Below, in pieces: positions 28,138 to 36,139 of a stretch of 64,000 bases of DNA (the stretch's first letter is position 1; each line of letters begins with the position of its first letter). The notes beneath the pieces were generated by a model. That model saw nothing but the letters and a program-made list of their open reading frames with translations, ran no database searches and was not told the DNA's origin. Source of the DNA: Raoultibacter massiliensis. Its GTDB lineage: Bacteria > Actinomycetota > Coriobacteriia > Coriobacteriales > Eggerthellaceae. A program made the position numbers and the translations under genes. Location of the stretch: assembly GCF_900199545.1 (NCBI RefSeq), contig NZ_LT962671.1, positions 595,961 to 659,960 on the forward strand. Direction: 5' to 3'.

Positions 28138-29411
28138 CCATTATCGATGGCGCAGATACGCGCAAACCCGATGGGAGCCATCGCGTCGTTGTTACGGGTA
28201 CGGGAGCGATCTCCCCAGCTGGCGTTGGAGCGAAGGCGCTGTGGGATGCCGTTATGGGAAAACGATGCTGCATCGGCCCCATCACGCGATTCGACAGCGA
28301 TCCCTTCGAGGTGAAGATCGCCGGGGAGATACCCGACTACGATCCGATCGAGCTCGGCCTTACGAAGAAGGAAGCGCATCGCCTTGCCCGATTCGTGCAG
28401 TATGCGATCATCGCTTCCGATGAGGCGATGTCCGAAGCGGGCCTCAGCATGGAATCCGAAGACGCGACGCGCATCGGATGCGTGTTCGGATCGGGCATCG
28501 GCGGACTCGAGGCGTTCGAGCAGGCAAGCGTCACGCTCAACACCAAGGGGCCGAAGCGCGTCATCCCCCTGTTCATCCCGACGGTTATCTCGAACATGGC
28601 GGCGGGTACCCTTTCGATCCGCTTCGGCTTCAAAGGCGAATGCACCAACGTGGTGACCGCATGCGCAACCGGCACCCATTGCATCGGAACGGCGTATCGC
28701 AGCATCAAGCACGGCTATCTTGACGCCGCGCTGGCCGGCGGCGCTGAAGAGAGTGTTACCCCGGTTTCCCTGGCCGGATTCGGAAACCTCGGCGCATTGA
28801 CCAAGTCGGCCGATCCTGCGCAGGCGTCCATGCCGTTCGATATTCGCAGGAGCGGGTTCGTCGCCGGCGAAGGCGCCGGAGCGATCGTACTCGAATCGCT
28901 CGAGCATGCGCTTGCCCGCAACGCGAACGTTCTCGCCGAGATCACGGGCTACGGGACGACGGGGGACGCCTACCACATGACGGCGCCGGAGCCCGACGGA
29001 GACGGACTCATGCGCGCGATGCGCATGGCTCTTGACGAGGGCGGGTTCAAGCCCGAAGACATCGGGCATCTGAATGCGCACGGCACATCGACGCCCGCTA
29101 ACGACAAGGCCGAGTCGGTCGCGCTGAGAGGGCTTTGCGGCGAGGGCTGCAGCGTTCCTGTCGTGTCGGTGAAGGGCGTGACGGGCCATATGCTCGGAGG
29201 CGCGGGAGCCGTCGAGGCCATCGTATGCGCACGCTCGGTTTCCGAAGGCGTTGTCCCGGCTACGACGGGTTTTGCCGAGGCCGATCCCGATTGCCCGGTG
29301 CGCGTGCTGACCGAGCCCCTTCGCGATTATCCGCAAAAGGTCGCTTTGTCGAACTCGCTTGGATTCGGCGGGCATAACGGCGTTCTCGCGATTTCGCCGT
29401 ACCGCGGCTAG
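28134..29411 (+). CDS. fabF: 3-oxoacyl-ACP synthase II
   Basis: A 425-residue condensing enzyme starting in an ATGA overlap with fabG. The catalytic Cys is in VTACATGTHCIG, the two His are in NAHGTSTPANDKAES and VKGVTGHMLGGAG, and the C-terminus has SNSLGFGGHNGVL. It elongates acyl-ACP with malonyl-ACP. An N-terminal tail of about 18 residues precedes the usual VVVTGTGAISP start. FabH, the initiating condensing enzyme usually found in this type of cluster, is not present in the window. Confidence 0.96.
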   Translation: MTIIDGADTRKPDGSHRVVVTGTGAISPAGVGAKALWDAVMGKRCCIGPITRFDSDPFEVKIAGEIPDYDPIELGLTKKEAHRLARFVQYAIIASDEAMSEAGLSMESEDATRIGCVFGSGIGGLEAFEQASVTLNTKGPKRVIPLFIPTVISNMAAGTLSIRFGFKGECTNVVTACATGTHCIGTAYRSIKHGYLDAALAGGAEESVTPVSLAGFGNLGALTKSADPAQASMPFDIRRSGFVAGEGAGAIVLESLEHALARNANVLAEITGYGTTGDAYHMTAPEPDGDGLMRAMRMALDEGGFKPEDIGHLNAHGTSTPANDKAESVALRGLCGEGCSVPVVSVKGVTGHMLGGAGAVEAIVCARSVSEGVVPATTGFAEADPDCPVRVLTEPLRDYPQKVALSNSLGFGGHNGVLAISPYRG

Positions 29412-29442
29412 GCCGAATCCGAAAAGGAAAGGAAAACTCGCA

Positions 29443-29901
29443 ATGGACGATATCTCTTATCCGTGCGGCAAGGCCGTCATCGAATCGGTGCTGCCTCATC
29501 GCGATCCATTCGTCTGGGTGTCGCGCGTTTTGTCGTGCTCCCCGGGTGAATCGATTACAGCCGAGCTCGAAGTGACCGAGGACCTGCCTCTTTTCAAAGG
29601 GCATTTTCCCAACCACCCCGTTTTGCCGGGCGTTATCATCATGGAAGCGCTCGCTCAAGCCGCATCGTTTTGCGTGCTGGTTGAGCGGGGGGCCGAGGGG
29701 TCGGTCGGGTTTTTGACGGGAATCGACAAGGCGAAGTTCCGCCGTCAGGTGCTTCCCGGCGACACCGTCCGCCTTGACGCGCGCATCGTTAAATCATCGT
29801 CGCGCATGTGCGTTGCGGAAGTCGAGGCGAGCGTGGGCGGTGCGCTCTGCGCGAGCGCCACGCAGAAATATGTGCTCGATACGGCGCCGAGTGCGGCGTA
29901 A
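29443..29901 (+). CDS. fabZ: 3-hydroxyacyl-ACP dehydratase
   Basis: A 152-residue hot-dog-fold dehydratase. It has the LPHRDPFVWV motif and the catalytic helix KGHFPNHPVLPGVIIMEALAQ with its His and Glu. ATG 29443 follows AAAGGAAAGGAAAA. It dehydrates 3-hydroxyacyl-ACP to trans-2-enoyl-ACP, the substrate of FabK. It lies between fabF and the carboxylase gene. Confidence 0.95.
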   Translation: MDDISYPCGKAVIESVLPHRDPFVWVSRVLSCSPGESITAELEVTEDLPLFKGHFPNHPVLPGVIIMEALAQAASFCVLVERGAEGSVGFLTGIDKAKFRRQVLPGDTVRLDARIVKSSSRMCVAEVEASVGGALCASATQKYVLDTAPSAA

Positions 29902-29914
29902 AAAGGAGTAAACC

Positions 29915-32425
29915 GTGGGAAGACGGAAACGTCAGAACTACATCACGATCCCTCATCAGGGAACCAAGCCCGAATGGGTTCAAGGCGTTTCGACCGAAGA
30001 GCTGCTTGCCGCCAACGGCACGAACGTCGGAGCGCTCGGTTCGGTTGAGATCGCGTACAGCCTGGAAACCATTGCGCGCGAACTCGATGGAAGGTGCGCG
30101 AAGGGCGCCGCCGAAGGCATCGCAAAGCCCCGCGTGCTCGTTGCGGGCTACGGCGAAGATGCGAAGCGAACGATTCGCGCCTGTTCGGATGCGGGTATCG
30201 ATGCGTACGCGATCTACGCCGAGTGCGATCGCCAGGCGGCATACGTGCGCATTGCCGCAGGGGCCGTTAAGGTATCCGAGGAGTTTTCCGAAGCGGTATT
30301 CTCGAACAGCTACGCGCTTCTGACCGCATGCGAATCGTGTGGGGCCCAGGCGGTGCTGGCCCTTGACGAGGATCTTGGCTGCGACCGCCATTTTTGCGGG
30401 CTGTCCGAGGCGAAAGGCGTGAAGGTGTTTCGCGCCATCGCTTCGTCGACTCCCCAGAGCGGCTGGCTCGTTTGCCAAGGTACCCCCGTCGTTCGCGAGG
30501 CGGCATGGCGCAAGTGCCCGAGCTGCGGGCTCATGTTCGATGTGGCAACGCTTGCCGCAGGCCACTTCCGGTGCCCCGGTTGCGGCGGCATGTACCGCAT
30601 GTCCTCGTCCGAGCGCATCTGCGATCTGCTCGATGCGGGCAGCTTCGTGGAGTGGGATCGCGGTTTGCCGCAGGCTGACCCGCTCGGGTTTCCCGGATAT
30701 CTCGATAAGATCGAGACGACGTGCGAAGAGACGGGACTTGACGAAGCGGTTCGATGCGGCGCGGGAACCATCGCGGGCATGCGCTTTGCGCTCGCGATCA
30801 TGGACTCGCGGTTCTTCATGGGCTCGATGGGATCGGTCGTGGGAGAGAAGATCGCCCGAACGGTCGAGCGCGCAACCGAAGAGCACCTGCCGCTCGTCAT
30901 CTTTACCGCATCGGGTGGAGCCCGCATGCAGGAGGGTTTGGTTTCCCTCATGCAGATGGCGAAGGTGTCGTGTGCGCTTTCCGCCCATGCGCAAGCGGGC
31001 CTTCTGTACGTATCGGTGCTTACCGATCCGACAACGGGCGGTGTGACCGCGTCGTTTGCCATGCAAGGCGACATCATACTGGCGGAACCGCATGCTCTCA
31101 TAGGGTTCGCGGGCCAGCGCGTTATCCGCGATACGATCAAGCAGGAGTTGCCCGAAGGGTTCCAGAGCGCCGAATTCGCCTTGGAACACGGCCTTATCGA
31201 CGCGATAGTGCCACGCGAGGAGCTGCGCGAGAAGCTCGCCCATATCATGGCAATCCATGAAGCGACTTCGAAGCATTGCATGCTCGAAGACGGCGTATCG
31301 CTGAGCTATGCGGCGGTCAGCGAGAACCTATCGGGGGAGGGCGGTACGTACAACACTGTCACGTACGGCATGTTCCCTCAGCTCAAGCGGGCTTTTTCCG
31401 TTGCATCGCAGCGGTTCATGACGACGAAGCCGAAGCAGGCGCGTCCGTCGCTGTTCGGCAAATCGAAGAAGCAGCGCGCTTCCGAAAGACGTTTGGAAGC
31501 TCTTTTGAGGGGCGGGTTCTACGCCGAAGACGGCATATTGCTCGACGACGAGGCCGACGGTTCCTCCGAATCGGATGAGAAGCGCGGTGTCGGCCTGGCC
31601 GACCGGGCGCGGAAACGCGGCGATGCGGCGCGCGTCGACGCGTCCAACGATGCTTGGGAAAGCGTGCAGCTTGCTCGCAATACCAGGCGGCCGACCGCCA
31701 TGGCCTACGTTCGGGAATTCGTCGACGGGTTCATAGAGCTGCACGGCGATCGTTCGTTTGCCGATGACGGGGCGGTCGTGGCGGGCATCGGCTGGATAGG
31801 CTCTCATCCGGTAACGGTGATCGTGCAGGAGAAAGGGGCCGATCTCAAGGAGCGGCTTGCGCGCAATTTCGGATGCCCTCAGCCCGAGGGGTACCGCAAA
31901 AGCCTGCGCCTGATGAAGCAGGCAGAGAAATTCGGCCGACCGGTCGTGTGCATCGTCGATACGCAAGGGGCGTTTTGCGGAACCGAAGCCGAGCAGCGCG
32001 GCGCTGGCAACGCCATTGCCGACAACTTGATCGCGATGGCGGGGCTGCGCGTTCCCATCGTGAGCGTGCTCGTCGGTGAAGGCGGCAGCGGAGGCGCGCT
32101 CGCGCTTGCGCTCGCCGACCGGGTGGCCATGCAGGAGCATGCGGTGTACTCGGTGCTCTCTCCCGAGGGCTTTGCCTCGATCCTGTGGAAGGACCGATCG
32201 CGAGCTCCCGAGGCGGCTGCCGTCATGAAGATGAGCGCCCGCGAGGTCTACGATATGGGCATCGTTGACGACGTGCTTCCGGAAGGCGAGGGTCCGGCGC
32301 ACGAAAACCCCGAGGTTGCCGCCGCTTTCGTGCGCGGCTACGTCGTTCGAGCGCTCGAAGAGCTCGATAGAGTGCCCGTCTCCCAGATGCTCGAAGAGCG
32401 ATACGCGCGCTTTCGCAGGCTGTAG
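29915..32425 (+). CDS. accDA: Acetyl-CoA carboxylase carboxyltransferase, fused beta-alpha chain with biotin-carboxylase-like N-terminal domain
   Basis: An 836-residue fusion starting at GTG 29915, with AAAAGGAG upstream. Residues about 71-175 (KPRVLVAGYGEDAKRTIRAC onward, through NSYALLTACESCGAQAVLAL) align by eye with the N-terminal pre-ATP-grasp domain of biotin carboxylase AccC (LIANRGEIA-R-IRAC, ADR, SYL). The AccD zinc finger follows (C201, C204, C220, C223) with the AccD crotonase core to about residue 490. A charged linker comes next, then the AccA core (VREFVDGFIELHGDRSF, VGEGGSGGALALALADRV). It transfers carboxyl from carboxybiotin to acetyl-CoA. No ATP-grasp or biotin domain is present, so accB and accC must be elsewhere. 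Last gene of the fab operon. Confidence 0.93.
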   Translation: MGRRKRQNYITIPHQGTKPEWVQGVSTEELLAANGTNVGALGSVEIAYSLETIARELDGRCAKGAAEGIAKPRVLVAGYGEDAKRTIRACSDAGIDAYAIYAECDRQAAYVRIAAGAVKVSEEFSEAVFSNSYALLTACESCGAQAVLALDEDLGCDRHFCGLSEAKGVKVFRAIASSTPQSGWLVCQGTPVVREAAWRKCPSCGLMFDVATLAAGHFRCPGCGGMYRMSSSERICDLLDAGSFVEWDRGLPQADPLGFPGYLDKIETTCEETGLDEAVRCGAGTIAGMRFALAIMDSRFFMGSMGSVVGEKIARTVERATEEHLPLVIFTASGGARMQEGLVSLMQMAKVSCALSAHAQAGLLYVSVLTDPTTGGVTASFAMQGDIILAEPHALIGFAGQRVIRDTIKQELPEGFQSAEFALEHGLIDAIVPREELREKLAHIMAIHEATSKHCMLEDGVSLSYAAVSENLSGEGGTYNTVTYGMFPQLKRAFSVASQRFMTTKPKQARPSLFGKSKKQRASERRLEALLRGGFYAEDGILLDDEADGSSESDEKRGVGLADRARKRGDAARVDASNDAWESVQLARNTRRPTAMAYVREFVDGFIELHGDRSFADDGAVVAGIGWIGSHPVTVIVQEKGADLKERLARNFGCPQPEGYRKSLRLMKQAEKFGRPVVCIVDTQGAFCGTEAEQRGAGNAIADNLIAMAGLRVPIVSVLVGEGGSGGALALALADRVAMQEHAVYSVLSPEGFASILWKDRSRAPEAAAVMKMSAREVYDMGIVDDVLPEGEGPAHENPEVAAAFVRGYVVRALEELDRVPVSQMLEERYARFRRL

Positions 32426-32639
32426 GTTCCCGCAACGCCGTTCGGCGGAGCTTGGCGCGCCGAGCAGTCGGATTGCTCCAAGCGCTTCGGCGGCTGCGCG
32501 AAGCGGGGTGCTGCGATGCGCGAAGCTCGATTGATCGTCGCGGTCGTATATGACCAAGACGCATCGTGAAACCCATCGGTTAAGGGTACAATGGACCGAT
32601 GGGTTTTCGCATCTCTTCGAAGAGGGAGTTGGGCCGGGA

Positions 32640-34772
32640 ATGTTCGACAGGATCGATGCGTGGTTTGCACGCTTGGAAGACGTCATGGCGTTTCAGGCCA
32701 TACGGCAGGGGCTCATTCTGACGATCCCGGTGCTGCTCGTCGGATCGTTCTGCCTCGTTTTCCTGAACGTGCCGATCGAGCCCTATCGAGAGTTCCTCGA
32801 TGCCACGCCGTGGCTGCGGGGCATGTTCAACACGGCGTACGCGGCAACCATGGGCATCTTCTCTCTTTACGTCTCGGTAGCGGTATCTTTGAGGTATGCG
32901 GATTCGTACGCCGATAAACACGGGTCGTTCTTCACGCAGGGAGCCCCGTTTGCCGCTCTTGCCGCGTACCTCATGTTCGTCGGCTTCGGTGGGGAGGGGT
33001 TCGATCAGACGGTGCTGAGCACGCGCTCTCTGTTCATAGCCATCGTGTGCGGGCTGCTCTCTTCGATGCTGTATTGCCGGCTGGTTCGCTTCGGGAAGAA
33101 AAAGCGCCTGCGGGGAGATAGCATCGATGGCGTTTTTAACCAGGCGGTGGCGGGTCTCGTCCCCATCGCGACGGTGATCGCGGTCTTCGCCGTTGCGGCA
33201 ACGGCGCTCACGCGGTGCTTCGGTGCCGATAGCGTCGAGGAGTTGTTCTTCCTTGGAATCAGCGCGCTTTTTCCTCTGGCGGAGCCCACTTGTGCAAGCG
33301 GCCTTCTCTATCTGCTCATGAACAACGTCATGTGGTTCTTCGGCATTCACGGCGGCAATATGCTCGATGGCGTCGCCCAGAGCATCTTCGTGCCGGGGAC
33401 CGCCGCGAACGCCGCTGCGATGGCAGCCGGGGCCGAACCGGTGCAAATCGTGACCAAGACCTTCTTCGACGTGTTCGCTTCAATCGGTGGTGCCGGGGCG
33501 CTGCTCTCGCTGCTCGCAGCCATCCTTCTGTTCGGGAAAAGGCGCAACGTTCGGCGGCTCTCGGCGTTTGCAACCGTGCCCATGGTGTTCAATATCAGCG
33601 AGATAATGATGTTCGGGTTGCCGGTTGTGTGGAACCCCGCGCTGTTCATCCCTTTCATCATCGTTCCGTTGGTAAACATGATCATCGCTTACGGAGCTAT
33701 GGCCATCGGGATCGTGCCGCCGACTGTCGTCGACGTTTCGTGGACGACCCCGCCGATCGTCGGCGGGTATGTGGCGACGGGGTCTGTCGCGGGGGCTGCA
33801 TTGCAGCTGGTGAATCTCATCGTCGGTGCAGTCATCTACCTTCCGTTCCTGCGTCGTTACGAGCGGCTTGCCAACGAGCGCGACTGCATCGAGTACCGAA
33901 GCCTGTTGAAGCTGTTCGAAGATGCCGAGAAGGCGCAGCGCGAAGTGAATCTCACTGCGGCTCCGGGAGCCCTGGGGGCTGTAGCCCGCTCTCTTGCCGA
34001 AGACATACGCCTTGCAGTCGAGGATCGAACGCTTCGCCTGCACTATCAGCCTCAGTTCGACGTAGACGGCCGACCGATCGGCGCCGAAGCGCTGCTTCGC
34101 TTCGAGCACCCAGTGTACGGTGCGATTTACCCCCCGCTTACCATAGAGCTTGCACAGGAGGCGGGATTGCTCCCTGATCTCGAACGGGCTGTGTTCGATC
34201 GGGCGCTCGACGATGCCGCTGTCGTCGAATCGCGTGCGGCGAAGCAGGCGATGCCCGCTGGTTTTTCGATAAGCGTGAACGCGACGGCTCGCATGTTGCA
34301 AGACGAAGCGTCCGTCGACTTCCTCATTGCGGCGGTGCGGGCGCGCGGGCTGAGTGCGGGCCGCGTTGTCGTCGAAGCGACGGAGCGTGAGGCTCTCAGA
34401 TGGGATGAGGGGGCGTCTGATCTGCTCAAGCGCATCGCCGATGCGGGAATCCCGCTTGCCATCGATGATTTTTCGATGGGACGAACCTCGTTTCAGTATC
34501 TGGAAACGAGCGTCTTTTCGATCGTGAAGCTCGATGGGACGATTGCGAAAGGTGTGATGGAAAACCAACGGTACGCCGAGATCGTGTCTTCGATCACGCG
34601 CTTGTCGGAGCAGCTCGGCTTTACCGTCCTCGCGGAATACGTCGAGACCGAGGAGCAGCGCGATCGCCTCGTGGCGCTCGGTTGCTCGTATTTTCAGGGA
34701 TACCTGTATGCGCCCGCGCTGCCGTTCGAGGCGATGGTGGAGCGGGTGAGCGAAATGTCTGCTTCACGGTAG
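32640..34772 (+). CDS. PTS EIIC-like membrane domain fused to an EAL c-di-GMP phosphodiesterase
   Basis: A 710-residue protein. Residues about 15-420 are hydrophobic and resemble PTS EIIC permeases of the lactose/cellobiose type (NNVMWFFGIHGGNML, PMVFNISEIMMFGLPVVWNP). Residues about 450-705 are an EAL domain with motifs GAEALLRFEHP, SVNATA, EATERE, IDDFSMG (usually DDFG), VKLDGTI, LAEYVETEEQ and GCSYFQGYLYAP, so metal-binding and catalytic residues look intact. The EIIC part probably serves as a sugar sensor/transport module controlling c-di-GMP hydrolysis. No EIIA/EIIB is nearby. TACAAT at 32587-32592 is a possible -10; ATG 32640 is chosen because it starts at the EIIC boundary, although its Shine-Dalgarno is weak. 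Confidence 0.88.
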   Translation: MFDRIDAWFARLEDVMAFQAIRQGLILTIPVLLVGSFCLVFLNVPIEPYREFLDATPWLRGMFNTAYAATMGIFSLYVSVAVSLRYADSYADKHGSFFTQGAPFAALAAYLMFVGFGGEGFDQTVLSTRSLFIAIVCGLLSSMLYCRLVRFGKKKRLRGDSIDGVFNQAVAGLVPIATVIAVFAVAATALTRCFGADSVEELFFLGISALFPLAEPTCASGLLYLLMNNVMWFFGIHGGNMLDGVAQSIFVPGTAANAAAMAAGAEPVQIVTKTFFDVFASIGGAGALLSLLAAILLFGKRRNVRRLSAFATVPMVFNISEIMMFGLPVVWNPALFIPFIIVPLVNMIIAYGAMAIGIVPPTVVDVSWTTPPIVGGYVATGSVAGAALQLVNLIVGAVIYLPFLRRYERLANERDCIEYRSLLKLFEDAEKAQREVNLTAAPGALGAVARSLAEDIRLAVEDRTLRLHYQPQFDVDGRPIGAEALLRFEHPVYGAIYPPLTIELAQEAGLLPDLERAVFDRALDDAAVVESRAAKQAMPAGFSISVNATARMLQDEASVDFLIAAVRARGLSAGRVVVEATEREALRWDEGASDLLKRIADAGIPLAIDDFSMGRTSFQYLETSVFSIVKLDGTIAKGVMENQRYAEIVSSITRLSEQLGFTVLAEYVETEEQRDRLVALGCSYFQGYLYAPALPFEAMVERVSEMSASR

Positions 34773-34834
34773 CGTTCGGCGGCTTCTTTTCGGCCATGCT
34801 GTGCTAGTATCGGTGTTGTCGAGAGGAGGCTGGA

Positions 34835-35536
34835 ATGGGACAGGGGCAAAGGGACGTTCGAAGCTGCGCAAACTGTGCGGTCTCGGCATGCGACCCCGAT
34901 GGCGCAGAGAGGCCGTTTCCGGAGTTCTGCATGACGACGCGCACTTCCGATGAAACGTTTGCCGAAGCTGCATCGCTGTACCGCGACGATCCCGAAACGA
35001 TGCGCATCTTTCGGGCGGCTGCAGAGGTCGAGGGCCTCTACTACGGAAGGTTGACGCGCGTTGAGGAGGTCATAGTGTTCGCCCGTCGCATCGGGGCTCG
35101 CAGGATAGGGGTTGCCACCTGCACGGGGCTGCTCGACGAGACGCAGGCGTTCGCGAAGATTCTTCGGGCGAAGGGGTTCGACGATGTATGCGCCGTGGCG
35201 TGCAAGGTCGGAAGGATGGACAAGGAAAAGGCGGGTATTCCAAACGATGCGAAGGTGCATCCCGGTTGCTTCGAACCAACCTGCAATCCGATCGTCCAGG
35301 CGCGCATCCTCAACGAGGCGGGTACCGATTTGAACGTTATCGTCGGCCTTTGCGTGGGGCATGATACGCTGTTCATCAAGCACTCCGAAGCACCGGTTAC
35401 CTATCTGGTGGTGAAGGATCGCGTTTTGGCGCACAATCCTGCGGCTGCGCTGTATACGAGGGGATCGTATTACGGAAGGCTCATGGAATCCGATTTACCC
35501 GAGCCGCGAACGGATTCGGGAGCTGGATCCGATTGA
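34835..35536 (+). CDS. DUF1847-family probable metal-binding protein
   Basis: A 233-residue cytoplasmic protein; GAGAGGAGG precedes ATG 34835. The N-terminus has a Cys cluster ([10 protein letters not shown] followed by FPEFC), and the central part has [50 protein letters not shown] and [15 protein letters not shown]. This pattern of conserved Cys belongs to DUF1847, proposed to bind metal or an iron-sulfur cluster; no reaction is established. C-terminal [14 protein letters not shown] is typical of the family. The GIY-YIG gene follows after 16 nt. Confidence 0.85.
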   Translation: MGQGQRDVRSCANCAVSACDPDGAERPFPEFCMTTRTSDETFAEAASLYRDDPETMRIFRAAAEVEGLYYGRLTRVEEVIVFARRIGARRIGVATCTGLLDETQAFAKILRAKGFDDVCAVACKVGRMDKEKAGIPNDAKVHPGCFEPTCNPIVQARILNEAGTDLNVIVGLCVGHDTLFIKHSEAPVTYLVVKDRVLAHNPAAALYTRGSYYGRLMESDLPEPRTDSGAGSD

Positions 35537-35552
35537 TCGCCGGGGGCAGAGG

Positions 35553-35849
35553 ATGACGGGGCGTCACTACATGTACGTGCTCGAATGCGCGGATGGAACC
35601 CTGTATACCGGGTATGCCGTCGATGTGGAACGGCGCGTTGCGGCCCATAATGCGGGCAGGGGAGCGAAGTACACCCGATCGCGGTTGCCGGTTACGCTCG
35701 TCGCGAACGCGGAGTTCGCATCGAAGCACGACGCGATGAGTGCGGAGTATCGTTTCAAGCGATTGACGCGCGAAGAGAAGATCCGGCTGCTGTCCGACGA
35801 TTGCGCAAGCTCGCTCGAGCAGCGATTGCGCGAGCTTTCCCCTTCATGA
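35553..35849 (+). CDS. GIY-YIG domain protein (UPF0213/YhbQ-like)
   Basis: A 98-residue single-domain protein. The GIY-YIG signature is [27 protein letters not shown], with the conserved Arg of the DVERR stretch and a distal Glu in [15 protein letters not shown]. Family members resemble the nuclease module of UvrC and homing enzymes but their cellular role is not settled. GGGGGCAGAGG precedes ATG 35553; it is probably co-transcribed with the DUF1847 gene. Confidence 0.9.
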   Translation: MTGRHYMYVLECADGTLYTGYAVDVERRVAAHNAGRGAKYTRSRLPVTLVANAEFASKHDAMSAEYRFKRLTREEKIRLLSDDCASSLEQRLRELSPS

Positions 35850-35991
35850 CGCTTCTTGTTGAAAGCCGGCGCGCCGCTTTTCGAAAACGATTTTGCGCCC
35901 GGGCTCTGGCTGTCTGCGCTTTCGAATTTTCCCAGATCGAACAGGGAAAAGAACGCCTCTCGCGCTATATACGCAAGAAAGAATAATTTAA

Positions 35992-36019
35992 TTGATTGAG
36001 TGACATAGTTGACTATGAT
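35992..36019 (+). promoter_or_regulatory. Promoter with palindromic operator ahead of the second molybdoenzyme operon
   Basis: TTGATT (35992-35997) and TATGAT (36014-36019) are 16 nt apart. The perfect palindrome CATAGT-tg-ACTATG (36004-36017) covers the spacer and first bases of the -10, a typical repressor operator. The rest of the 290-nt gap 35850-36139 contains no gene. Confidence 0.65.
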
Positions 36020-36139
36020 ACTATGAAACCAATGATTCGGCCGAATCTGCTCAGGGGGTTGAGCTATGGGTTCGAGGCGCTTTTTGCCCGGATTGTGGCT
36101 CGTCTCCACAAATTATTTCAAGGAGTGTGAGGAGGAGGC

